This document shows, one piece after another, positions 46,517 to 57,968 of a DNA stretch of 64,000 nucleotides. The DNA is taken from assembly GCA_015501605.1 (NCBI GenBank), contig JADNRZ010000011.1:124001-188000 (forward strand). Reading direction: 5' to 3'. This DNA comes from Panaeolus papilionaceus. Lineage: Eukaryota; Basidiomycota; Agaricomycetes; Agaricales. A program made the translations under genes and the position numbers. How positions within the stretch are numbered: the stretch's first letter is position 1; each line of letters begins with the position of its first letter. The notes beneath the pieces are model-generated. The model saw nothing but the letters and a program-made list of their open reading frames with translations, made no database searches and had not been told where the DNA came from.

Positions 46517-48619
46517 ATGTCAAGTCTTTTCAATTTCTTTGGCCGGAAGGGGGTGAGGCCGAGTTCGTGAGACTTTATTTTCTTTGGTATTTTCGACAAT
46601 CGTGGTTCGTTACTGAGAATTTCGTATACAAGAATACCCCCAATATTGGACGCATCACCTTTGGAAAAACTTGTTGCATTCGGTGCTGCACAGATTGACA
46701 TCAAAGACATTAGTTTAACTTCGGAGTTTGTGATCCTGTGTGTACCATCTTCGATCTAGCGTACTCGCAGCGTCCATTCATTAATAAACCGCAGAGTGTT
46801 TGGCGAAGCGGGAAGCGGCAAGTCAACGGTACGCTTGGACCGCAGATGCCTGAATGAACTGCTAGTGTTGAACTCATCATCACGTATAGATTATCAATCT
46901 TATTGCTGGGAAAGAGGTACAAAGTTTTCTACTTTACCTAGCCATCGTCCACATGTGTTGATCCTCAAGCGTCATGAAAAATATAGATTCTCCAGATCAA
47001 CAATCAACTAGAAGTCCGCGATGAGTTCAAAGTGGTCAGGGTGCGAGACCCAAGAGGGAGTGTTTGTCTCATCGAAGTCCCTCAGTCGCCGAAAACCCGA
47101 TTTTATAGGTGCGTTTCTCGTTTCGATACATTTTCCCAAGTCTTCCGAGTGACCATAGCGATATAGTCTCTATCAGCGCTACAATGTCATCGGCGTAATA
47201 TTCGTGCACAAGGTCAACGACGGCGGAGTTGTCAAAGGTTTGTTACAGCTCGACTTAGATCAAGTCAAGAAAGTGTGCAAGAACGACGTCTTTCTTGCCT
47301 CTCAGCTCATCTGCGTAACTACTCACTGGGCGACCCCACAGTACGATAAATCGGAGGACTTGGCAACTGAAAAGCTTTTGACAACATCAGAGAAGTGCTG
47401 GGGTAATAGTGACGCCGGAGGGGGTCAGATCGAGTTCAGGAGATTCGCGCTGGAAAAGCCAGAGGAGGTTAAAACCATCTTGTCCGATTTGTCGGAAAGG
47501 GAGAAAGCATCTGCTGAGATACTGTGGAGAGAGTGTAGCGACGGGGAGGTTAGCGCATCGAATGCCTATCAGATTATTGTGTAAGTGGTTAATCACGTTT
47601 GTATGCTGAACGCGTTCTGAAAATTCCGCGAGTAGCGTGATGGGCGACACGGGCACCGGCAAGAGCAACGTAAGGCGTGCACAGTTGACTGCATGCTCCT
47701 ACTAATATACTTCCGAACGGCGCCTAGTTTATTGCGAAAGCAATCAACAACCCGATGTACAACTCCGAAGGGGAGTCCCTCGATTCCGTGACAGGCAAAG
47801 TCCAAGCTCTCAAAGTTCATATCGGCTCTCACAGGTTCATTCTGGTCGACACACCGGGGTTTAACGACTCGAATCGAACTCGTTCTGATTACGAAATTCT
47901 GAAAATGATCGCGAAGTGGCTTGAAGAAACGTAAGTGACTTTATTTGATTACGACTCCAGTTTTCTAGTCCCAAGTCTCACGTAATAAACATTGCCTCCG
48001 GAACAGGTTTAAGCATAAAATCCTCCTTGACGGCGTCCTCTACTTCCATCGTATCACCGATAACCGCATGCCAGGAAGCGCTGTCCAGAACCTCGTAACA
48101 TTCCGAGCTCTGGTCGGAAAGGGTCTCGTTTCCAGGAACATAAAGTTCGTAACCAGCATGCATATGTGGGACCTCGACGTCGAAGGAAAAGGGCAGGTTC
48201 GTGAAGATAAACTGGCAAGCGATTTCTGGGCAGCTATGTTAAATGAGGGCGCTGTCATCAAGCAGTTTCGCAATTCTCACGAATCGGCCAGGGAGGTTTT
48301 GGAGGGCTTCCGGTTGGAGTGGAATCAGAAGTATGCCCTGCAATTGCAGACAGAGTTGGTGAATGAGGGCCAGAACTTGAACGCGACCGAAGCGGGGAGG
48401 AGTGTGTACGGAAAACTCCATGATGCGTTGAAGGACCTCCAACAGTCAGTGCAGGCGATGGAGGACGCAAGGAGTCGTGGCCTGAGTCTTCCGGAGGACC
48501 AGCGTAGAAAGATGTTAGAGGATGTCGAGAAGGTGCAGAGGGATATGGATAAATTGCGTGTTGGAGTTAGAGGCGAATCGAGCAAGCTGCTTCGTAGGCT
48601 CTTCTGGTATCTGTTCTAG
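46517..48619 (+). CDS. GTPase C: tandem pseudo-G domain and G domain protein
   Basis: CDS join(46517..46552, 46694..46737, 46795..46828, 46890..46916, 46987..47108, 47167..47580, 47636..47669, 47728..47930, 48007..48619), 508 residues. Domain 1 (about 13-140) has Walker A VFGEAGSGKST on a 34-nt exon, but G3 is degenerate (LIEVPQSP, near 77) and the NKxD-equivalent is VTTHW (138-142). Domain 2 (about 222-370) has VMGDTGTGKSN, again on a 34-nt exon, LVDTPGFND (from 278), LDGVLYFHRITDNRM and FVTSMHMWD, with a two-residue insert against the TTMWD of its relatives. A helical, probably coiled-coil segment and a basic-aromatic tail (KLLRRLFWYLF) end the protein. The first exon joint is the weakest part of the model. 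Function unknown. Confidence 0.75.
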
Positions 48620-48779
48620 GGGTCTTGCTCGTGTACTAGCTCTGTTCGTAATCTTTCTGTTATACCGATGTTATAAAACAACGTGCAGGGTATGAACACG
48701 TTGAGAGATATCTATTGAGAGCTTGACCACACGATGCTCGATTTAATCACGGACGAGGCACTGGTACGAATCACAGAGA

Positions 48780-49085
48780 TCAGGAAAGGTTTTAAAAAAT
48801 TGGGAAACACATAGATGATGAGGCGAACAATGGTGAGCGATCAACGGTGGGATGACGAAAGGAAAATAAAACAAAAAAAAGTGAAATGGTGGATGGACGG
48901 GATAGGTGTGGGGGTGATGGTGACAATGCAAGGTGAGTAAGATGAGTGAGCTGCACCCGGTTGCAAGTACATGAGGTAGCTATAGTTAAGAGAGGGTGAC
49001 TGAGACTATGGAGACGAGGTTCAGCTCGGCGACGGAAATCGTCCGAAATCGCGAAAACGGAGGTACGTGTGCGCGAGGCTCATCA
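48780..49085. repeat. shorter copy of the purine-rich repeat
   Basis: GTGAG-rich sequence followed by GAGGTTCAGCTCGGCGACGG and AATCGCGAAAACGGAGGTA .. GGCTCATCA, words found in the same order at 14.2-15.43 kb. It appears inserted between the stop of GTPase C and the 3' flanking repeat. The left boundary is uncertain. Confidence 0.4.
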
Positions 49086-49108
49086 GGGTAATTCCCGACG
49101 ATCTTGGC

Positions 49109-49207
49109 AGGCGCTGGGCGCTCCTAACGCGCGCTCTGTCGTTGAATGATTAGTCAGTGCGCGTGTTGATTATTATTTGTCACAGGCTTTGCTTGTACCT
49201 GTCAGCA
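49109..49207 (+). repeat. 3' flanking repeat, copy 2
   Basis: See 45071-45173. The identical core is 49175-49207. Confidence 0.6.
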
Positions 49208-49362
49208 GACCAAGGTTGTGATGGGAAATGAGTGCCGAGTCCTGGTTGCTTTTCGCTACCATCCCCACATTCATCCACTCACAAATTTTGACCTCCCGCC
49301 CTTGTTGCGTGGATTCCTCCGCTCTTTAACTTCAGCATTATTTAAAACAAAAGAAATAAACC

Positions 49363-52136
49363 ATGTCTTCACGTAAGTCCTTTTAATTTTAATTCGTAGT
49401 GAGGAAAGGAATGTTAATATTTAAGAAAAATCTCTACAGCCGATTCCTCGTTAGTATCTGCATTTTTTTGAGGAGAGATAAACTAAAGATTAATGAACTT
49501 TCATAAGGAGCGCTACACCGTCTAGCACCACCGCAGGGCCTAGCACCACCCCGACCCCAACCCCTACACCAACCCCGACCCCGACCCCAACCCCAACTCC
49601 GACCCCTACACCCTCCCCATCGTCAACTAGTGGACCTTCCTCGTCGCCACCTTCATCCTCCAATACTCCTTCTCCAACCAGTACTCCATCATCTCCTAGT
49701 ACACCAGGAAGGCCCACAACACCGACCACTAGTCCGACATCGACAACACGGCCTACAAACCAGGGCGGAATAACCACTCAGACAAGCACAGTGTTCAATA
49801 CCCCTACTGCGGGTGCCAACAATCCTTCAGCGTTACCTCAGGATACCAGCAACAAGTCGTGAGTGATTGCTTCCTTCATACTTTTGCTCGAGAATTTTTT
49901 GAGGGGCGGCCATTCTGCGATTTGATGTGTGCTCTTGTCTCTGGGACGATGAAGCTTGTGAGCTGGGCAGTAGATTTTACGTTCGCTTTCCCATCTTCCT
50001 TCGTTGATCCCATCCATACCGGAGAGACCACATCCACATCAATCACCTTATTTTTTCTCGCTTCCCAGGCGCCGTCCCACCCGCCCGTCTTACTTTTATT
50101 CTTGAAATGATGATACCGCGCCTCAGATGCGCTCTAGGTTCATCAAACTTTCATCCATTCCTCAATTGCCCTCCTTTTTATTATTTTATTTTTATACCAT
50201 TCATATTCCTCCTTCCCCCCTCCCTGTACCCTTTCCCTCGTCGATCGTGATCGCAGGACTAAGGGTCCGCTCTAACCACGGCTTGTGGTCCCTTGCTATA
50301 CCCTAGTCTGCCTTGCCATCCATGCAGCGTGGCATTCAACGAGGCCAGCCATGCCAGCTGTACTAAACTCAAACTCATTCTAAAACGAGTTTGAGCTTGT
50401 GATGCATGGATGCATGGGATTATTCCGGGATCGCATCATCCGGCTCTTGTCAATGGGGTCAGAGCGGCCATTTTCCAAAAATAGCCTTTTTGTTTGATTC
50501 TCGTTATGGTGCCTGTTATTTTTGTCCTTTATTCTCCACGTCGACACAAGTCGCATTCCATCCTATTCTGCTCTTGTTCGTTGTGTTCTTGCGCTGTTTT
50601 GTGTTCATTTTTATTCTTACTCCATTTTCTTTTTAATTTTGTACCGGCGCTCTCCACATCACTCCACACACCCTGTGCTAGTGCTGTGGTGCCGATCTTC
50701 TTTTTTGGAGATTTGATAACTTCTCGGCTTCTTGACTTCGCTTCAATCATGCTGTCCGATTAAACCGTTTCGTCACACATGCTTACCACCTTCTGTCATT
50801 CAGCTTCTTCGAAAACAAGGGCGCTGTCGCAGGAGTATTCACCGTCGTCGGTCTCATTGGCCTCGCGCTCCTCGTCGCCCTAGCTACCAACGCCATCCGC
50901 CGCCGTCGCGCCCGCAAATTCGACAGAGAACTCGCCGAGGCCACTGCTGCAGCCGCAGCAGCGCCAGCTCCCGTTTTCCTCGACGACGAAGACGAGTATG
51001 ATAAATATAACGGGTCAGGTGGATATCACCGCGGTGGAGCCGCAGGGATGTACGGTGCGGCGGAGGGAGGATATTCAGGAGGATACGGTGGTGGTGCTGG
51101 CTTTTCGGATGTGAGCAGTCACGGGACGTTTAACCAGCCCCCGATGAGCGTTGGCCATGAGAGTTATGGTATGAGGGAGATGGGAGGCGGACCGGGTGTG
51201 GGCGAGATTTATGATCCTTCGTATGGACAGGCTGCGGGTATTGGAGCCGCCGCTGGTGCTGCTGGTATTGGTGTGGCGAGGGCGAGGAGTATGAAGAACC
51301 CCGCTGACGGAGGGTATGCCGCTGCGTTGCAGGATGGCGCCGCGCCCTACGCGGCTTTCGCTGCTGGACCGAATACACAGTCCCCGCCGCCTGGTCATAG
51401 GAAAGGAAACTCGAACTTGGATATCCTCGAAGCTGCTGGAATGGGCCAACATATTTCCGGTGCTGGAGCTGGACTCGTCAGAGGCCAAACCCAGAGTCAG
51501 AATGCGTATGCGCCGTACCCAAGTCAGGTTCAACCTCAACAGGCCCAACTGTACCACCGTGGCTCGCCATCGCAGGACTGGAACCAGGGACAACAACAGC
51601 ATATTCCGGATGGTCAGAGTTACTCGTCGCATTCGACGCACTATAGTGGGCAGACACTTGCGAATCAGGGTGTAGGATTCCACTCGCTCGGGAACAGCCA
51701 GCCGCCGATGCCGCATCAGCCACAGCAGGCGCAGATCCATTATCCGCCTGGACATCACCAGGGGGTCGTAGAGGAGGAAGACGATGATGATGCGTATGGG
51801 GGGTATGTCGCCGACGCAGGGCCGGCGTATCCTAGTGGAGTGGCGTTTGGTGCCTATAACCCCCCTGCGCCTAACCAGTATGCCCAGTCGAACCCTACGA
51901 GCCACTCTACGACTCCGTCTACTCAGCCTTCGGTGTATTCGTCGAACCCGACGTCGGGTGAGATGCCGAATCCGTTTGATAAGAAGGGGGCGTATCCGGA
52001 TAATGATGCTGAGAGTGTTGTTGAGCAGGAGCCTAGGAGGGTGTTGAAGGTGGGTTGCGAATTATTGATCTTGATGTTCGACGCTGCGAATGAGTACTGA
52101 TGTTTTGCTTTTTTGAAATAGGTCGCCAACGAGTGA
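49363..52136 (+). CDS. Ser/Thr/Pro-rich single-pass membrane protein
   Basis: CDS join(49363..49372, 49440..49449, 49508..49858, 50804..52049, 52122..52136), 543 residues. The N-terminal 120 residues are almost only S, T and P, with a (TP)n run, and are probably heavily O-glycosylated outside the cell. One membrane helix (about 131-155: GVFTVVGLIGLALLVALATN) is followed by RRRRAR, a stop-transfer signal. The cytoplasmic part is rich in G, Y, Q and P (GGYSGGYGGGAGF, QPQQAQ), then acidic. The layout is that of cell-wall sensor or mucin-like proteins, but no signal peptide is present and no specific family is recognised. The first two exons are only 10 nt each, and the fourth intron-exon step spans 945 nt. 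Confidence 0.72.
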
Positions 52137-53866
52137 TCGCTCGATTAGACTAACCGACCATGAATGATGCTGAAGCTACTCTTTTTAACCCCTAACTAAC
52201 CTAACCAAACGCTAAGATCGACGGCGCAGAAAAATATACCGGTTATTTATTATTCCTATTCCTATTTCTATCGCTATTCCTGTTCCTTTCCCTTTCACTT
52301 TTTACCCTGGTTCTTTGGCCGACGACGATCGCCTTATACTCCTCGATTACATTGCACATAGCACTGTGGATCCCCCCGCCCCTCCTCTTTGGTTGGCTTT
52401 TGCGATACCTGTCGTCTATTCGATGACGACGACTGCATTTTTATACCCCCCCTCTACATTGTACCCGCCCGTCCCACCCCTTTCCTGTTACCTCGCAGCA
52501 CGCCCTTGGCCCACGCGCGCGCTACGTCCCGTCGTGGCCTCTTCGCATCTCGTTTTGGATTCCGCTCTCGCTCATTGCGAATGGTGTATTGGTGTATAAG
52601 GCTCGATTCGGTCGAGTGTTGTTTTACTTGCCCCTATTTTTCCCCTTTCTTTTAGTCTTTTTTGTTGATATTCGCTTGTGTTTTTGATCCCCTTCTCCTC
52701 TTCGCCTCTTGTCCTATCCTGTCCTGTCCTGTCGTTATTCGTACATCCATCCATCCACTCATACCCTCTCGCTTCCCTTGTCTCATTTTTGCCGTACCTC
52801 TCGTAGTTATTCATCACCTACGTCCGTACATACATATGACGTCGTTATACATGTCCCATATTCCCTCTAACCAATCCCGCTCTCATTTCTCTTTTCGATC
52901 ACTCACCGGATGTACTGTCACTCGTTTGTTTCCCCTCCGTACCCCGTCTCGAGCTCATCTATTTCATCCCATATCACTTGTTACGACCCCCACGAGCGCC
53001 CTTCCCTCTCTTCCCTTCCCTCCTTCCATGATCCTTGAACTCTCGGCCTTGCTCAATTTGGCTCGTTACATCCACTTATTTGGACTCCGTATAGGACTTG
53101 CGCTTGCTTCAGCTTTATTTGATTATTTTATCCTACGATGTTTTATTACTACCTTTTTTTTTGTTTTACTTTCGTGTTTGTTGATTTAAATTTTGTTGGT
53201 TGTGTTTTTGTGAATTGAATTGAATTGAATTTGAAGCTAAGAAGTACGATTGATCGAACCGCGTGCACATGGAGCTCCAGGCCTGATCACCACTGGTCTG
53301 TAAATGGCGGTTGTGGAGACATTGCGGAGCGGAATTCTGTGAAGAGGCAAGGTAATCCCCGCTTTTTTGCACCCAACACCGGAGCGACCATGAACAAGGC
53401 AGAGGACTGATATCAGAATCATGAAGTTAGTCTGCGATGAATACTGCTGCGATTGAACGGTGTGTCTTGTATTTCTTGGTAAACGGAACAAGATCTGACA
53501 ATTAGAATCGTCGCGGATTTTTGAGGTGTTCCATAAGGATCAAAACCAATATGTTCGGGATTTCCAGGGTTGGCTAGTAACGTTGTCAACAATCATCCTG
53601 GCGAGGGGTGGTATTTCTGTAGTCGAAGTATTTAGCACGTTGAGGCAGTCCATCGGCTTATTGGACTGAGGTTTTGAGCCTTTACCAGTGTCTTTTGACC
53701 CGAGTCGCTTTCGTAAACGAACCATATAACAATGATTATCAAGATACATATACTAAATAGGTTGAACTATCAAGAGAGGGGCGATGTAACGTGGGTAACT
53801 GCAAGATACAAACATAAGGCAGAGACCCAAACTCCGAGTCATTCTCAGCCCCCATACAACTTCACA
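52137..53866. other. pyrimidine-rich intergenic region
   Basis: Long C/T-rich stretches between 52.2 and 53.1 kb, short TCCTG repeats near 52720 and a (GAATT)4 run at about 53211-53231. No gene recognised. Several C/T-rich frames stay open because of composition only. Confidence 0.5.
53211..53231. repeat. short tandem repeat (GAATT)n
   Basis: Four consecutive GAATT units. Confidence 0.7.
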
Positions 53867-55630
53867 ATGTGTCTACAACACCTCTCTTTAGAACTGCTTT
53901 TGCATTTGGGAACTTTTGTAAGGAGACTCCCCATTAGATTTTCAGGTCTACAAATTTGTTAACACGCAGCCAGCTCGACTACCAATCTATTAAAAGCCTT
54001 CATTTAACCAACAGCGTATTGGCAGATGCGTTTGCTTCCTGTATTCTTCGACGAATTCGCTTCAATGTTGGGTGCACGCGTGAACATTTGCGAGACATGC
54101 TTACCATGACCCGTTGGCTGCAAGGACGACTGATAATAAAATCCCCTACCCTCGTGATCAAGGAGCTCAGAATTACATCCACGAAGCCTCGCACTTCTTT
54201 AAACCCGTCTTCTACACTGGCAATGTCAGATGATGAGGAAGCGCAGGTCATCGAGAACATTAGGACTGGATTTTCTATGTTATCTTCTCTTCACACAGTA
54301 ACGTAAGCCCTTGTTCAACCTCGCTCTTTGACGGTGAATCTCACTAAGATTTGATTAGGTGGGATGTACAACGCAACGACGCTCCGAAGCTTCTGACAGT
54401 TGTGGCATCTACCTTATCTGAACTTCCCGTGCTCCGTAATCTGAAAATATTCTTCCGCAATTATGAAGCCATAGTCCCTCTGCGTCAAATCCGAGACCTT
54501 AACTTCATCCACATTCTTTATTACCAGGCTTTCCCGACATCATCAACAGGGCCTGCGTCGGCTCGATCGCAAGCTCTTGACGCCGTGGCTGAGATTCTCA
54601 CCAACTCACCCCAACTTGATACGTTATCGTATCGGGGTGGTGTGGACAGTTCCACGAAGAGCTCTTTGGATGAAATCATACAACGATGCATAGATGCGGG
54701 CGTTCAAGTTTCCCTGCCGTTGAAAGCCATCACTCTCTTGTGCCCGTCGACAATCGCTGTTCATGCCCTCCCACTAGTCTCACAGAGTCTCACATCATTG
54801 GACATCAGATGTCTTGGAGAGACGCTCTCACAGTTAGAGTCCCTGATTCCTCTGTGGTCGCATCTGGAAGCTCAAAATGTTCGTCTGCGGAATATCACGG
54901 TCAATTATGCACCGCCGTCTTTGATGAATTATCTCGCACGCTACTCAGGCCTCGTATCATTCCGCTTTTTTGATACCGCACCCCTTGGAGCCCATCTGTT
55001 ACACGGGACTCGGCTCAACAAAGACTTCTACGAGAACTGCTTGAAGCGTCACAAGGTCACCCTCAAGGTTTTCGACATCCAGACACAAAAGTGGATCTAC
55101 GATGCATCCGACTTGACATTTGTTCTGTCTGGATGTACGGCACTCAAGGACTTGCAGATCCCAATCGGCCATTACCGTCTTCATGATGGTGATGATGAGG
55201 CGGATATGGTCCAAGCCCAAGGCCAAAATTCACTTCTGGTGAGTAGTTTCCCTATTTCAGCTGTATTCAGTCTAACTTGAATTATCAATATGTTCATACT
55301 CAGAAAAGTGCTCTCGATAACATTCTGCTGGAGTGCCCTGTTATTCAATCAGCCAATCTCTTCATCGCTCTCGAACAGCTGTCCCTATCAAATGGCATGA
55401 GCCCAACTACACTCACTCGTATAGAACAATTAACACAAACGGCTTGGTCACAAGTAACGAAGGAGATGCTGGACTACATCGCTCGGGATTGTGGAATGGC
55501 AAGATTGCTTCCAAATATTTGCATCACTATAGGAGGAAGGGATTACGCTCATAAATGGTTCGTGCGTCATTTCCTACCTGTATATATTGTCCCAGAGGAA
55601 AAATACCGATACAGACTCATGTCTGTGTAG
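53867..55630 (+). CDS. F-box/LRR protein, tandem cluster member 1
   Basis: CDS join(53867..53917, 53974..54302, 54359..55238, 55304..55630), 528 residues. Exon 1 is exactly 51 nt (MCLQHLSLELLLHLGTF), the first half of the F-box motif. The acceptor GCCAG at 53973 restores LDYQSIKSLHLTNSVLADAF. The large exon 3 carries leucine-rich segments (LRNLKIFFRNYEAIVPLRQI, ITLLCPSTIAVH, SLTSLDIRCLGET, LKVFDIQTQKW) and exon 4 ends DYIARDCGMARLLPN. Nearest relative is the next gene, with the same exon plan. It is expected to be a substrate adaptor of SCF ubiquitin ligase; target unknown. Confidence 0.75.
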
Positions 55631-55930
55631 TCAGTTTCTTGCCTGCGGATACGAATTCGAGTCCTGATATTTAGTGACTCCCGGGTCAGATCTCACTCCC
55701 GCCATGTTACCCCCCAGGTTTGAAACCCGGGAACATCACTATTCCTTCTTACGCAGTATTTCAAACTAGTCTTGAAGTTCATAGTGTCATACCTTTGCTC
55801 TGGAGATGTCCTGATTTGGTTGTGTGGTCTGCGGTTTTGAAACAAAATAGAAAACATGACGTGGATAGCTCTGAGACATCTCGCAGTCTCAAACGACACC
55901 GACTCACTGAACCTATGTTAAACCGCCATA

Positions 55931-57651
55931 ATGTGCCTTCAGAACCTTTCATCTGACATACTCTGGTATCTTAAAGGCTTTGTAAGAAAATAACTATGTA
56001 TTCCTGGCGGAACGAGATCTTATGTCCCTAACCAGCTCCCCACGCACACTCTCAAGGCTCTTCGTCTCACGAACAGATTCTTCTCCCATGTGTTCGCCAG
56101 CGAAGTTCTTCGACATATTTACCTCGACATTGGGCATACCCGGGAGCATTTGGCGGACATGCAAGCCATGATGAATTGGTTGCAGCAAAAGCTGATCTTC
56201 AGCGCTCCCATCACGTCCATCAAGACGCTCAAGGTCATCTCGTCGGAGCCATGGCTAAAAGTCACGACAGTCATGACAGATCTGGAGGAAGCGCAGCTTA
56301 TCGATCACATTGCGAAAGGGATAATGGAACTATATTCTGTTCACACCGTGATGTACGCCTAAAGTTGAAACCCGATTTCATACTCATCGAAAGCAGGTGG
56401 GACCCGGTGAGCAAAGACACGCAACGACTCCAGATGGCAGTGGCTTCCGCGATATCTAGACTACCACGGCTCCGAAACCTATCCTTGTCAATCCATCACT
56501 ACGAACCCATTATCCCACTATGCTCCATTCGTGATCTTAACTCCATCCAAATTCACTACGAGGAGGCGTTTCTTCCAGTTCAATCCGAGACAGACACCGT
56601 AACCACCTCCGTGACTCGATCGCAAGCTCTTGATGTTGTTGCTCAAATTCTTATCAACAGCCCCTCCATCGACTCATTACTCTATTCTGGCACTCCGGAG
56701 TTAAACGAAAAGCACTCTTTGGAGGAGATTCTGCAAGCATGCAATGATGCGGGGATGTCTTTGCCCCTCAAAAGCATAGCACTATCATGCCCATCGAGAG
56801 CCGCGGTTCAAGTGATCCCACACTCACAGCGTCTCACTGCTTTGAGTGTTAGGTGCCTGGGAGAAACACCCGAACTGTTGGAGTCTTTAGAGCCTCTATG
56901 GTCGTATCTGAAGGACCAAAACGTCCGCCTACGCTACATTACGGTTGATTACGTGTCGCCTGGAATGAGGAATTATCTCGAACATTACTCGGGTCTTGAA
57001 TCATTCAACCTTTTCGAAATCGCCAGCCGGGGACTCGATCCTCTTCACCTTCTTGAAGAGATGAAACTGGATGAAGCATTCTATAAGGAATGTTTGAAGG
57101 GTCACAAGGAAACCCTCAAAAGTTTCCATGTACATACCCGTAAGTGGAGCTACAGTAAATCCGAGCTGAAGTTTGTTTTGTCTGGATGTAGACATCTTGA
57201 ACATCTACAGATGCCAGTCGGGAGTTACTCGCTGGATCCTGATTCGATCACCAATCCAGCTCAACACCAAAAATCCATCCTCGTATGTTGCTTCTGTGTT
57301 ACCTTTATTAACGGCTACTTACCTTTCAATATTTAGAGGGCAACTCTTGACACCGTGATGACACGGTTCCCTGCAATTAAATCGGTCATTCTCTTTGTCG
57401 CTCTAGAAGATGGCACGGGGGAAGAGAGTTATGAAATAAACGATGGAGTGGAAGACAATATTAAAATGATCTGGTCACTCATAAAGAAGGAGATGGTCGA
57501 CTATATCGCCCCAGATAGCGGGATGTTAACATTTTTGCCACGCATTCAAATTAGCATCAGGGAGAGACCACTTCTCCGGCGTAGTTACGCTGTAATATGT
57601 AGCTTCTTCCCTTTCTTCGTTCCCGAAGAGGGGCAATTCCGGTACCAATGA
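55931..57651 (+). CDS. F-box/LRR protein, tandem cluster member 2
   Basis: CDS join(55931..55981, 56036..56352, 56397..57282, 57337..57651), 522 residues. Exon 1 is again 51 nt (MCLQNLSSDILWYLKGF) and exon 2 starts LPTHTLKALRLTNRFF. The donor GTACGC at 56353 joins HTVM to WDPVSKDTQR, mirroring HTVT to WDVQRND in member 1. Leucine-rich segments include LRNLSLSIHHYEPIIPLCSI, ALSVRCLGET and HLEHLQMPVGSY. It ends DYIAPDSGMLTFLPR, close to member 1. A recent tandem duplicate; function as above. Confidence 0.75.
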
Positions 57652-57968
57652 GCTTGACTCTGATCATCCCGCTTTTAGTAATACATACCTAGTTATTAAA
57701 GAATCCAATATAAGTCTAAACTACTGTAGTGAGTTTTCAGCAAAAACATCATTCGTATAACTTCTATAAGGGGGATTCCAATCAAGTTAGTGACGAAAAA
57801 CGACGAATCTCACTGGTATTTTCACACTTGCTTACCCCCGACTAGTAACTGTACGATGCGCCGAGACTATGTATTATGTTGACGCCGACGGCAATAGCCG
57901 AACCACCCACATGACTGTGACATGGCGATATTACGGCGGATGTCCAACAACGACTGTTCTTCCTCAAC

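Larger units (their letters stand above)
48620..49362. other. intergenic with two repeat fragments
   Basis: It contains the purine-rich fragment and copy 2 of the 3' flanking repeat. No gene. Confidence 0.45.

Noticed and set aside
49490..49777. minus-strand ORF with long GV repeats
   Set aside because: Reverse complement of the Thr-Pro repeat coding exon.
51075..51905. 276-residue Arg-rich minus-strand ORF
   Set aside because: Antisense of the G/Q/P-rich cytoplasmic tail; open only because of composition.
52650..53190. 175-residue plus-strand ORF
   Set aside because: C/T-rich low-complexity sequence; no conserved features on either strand.
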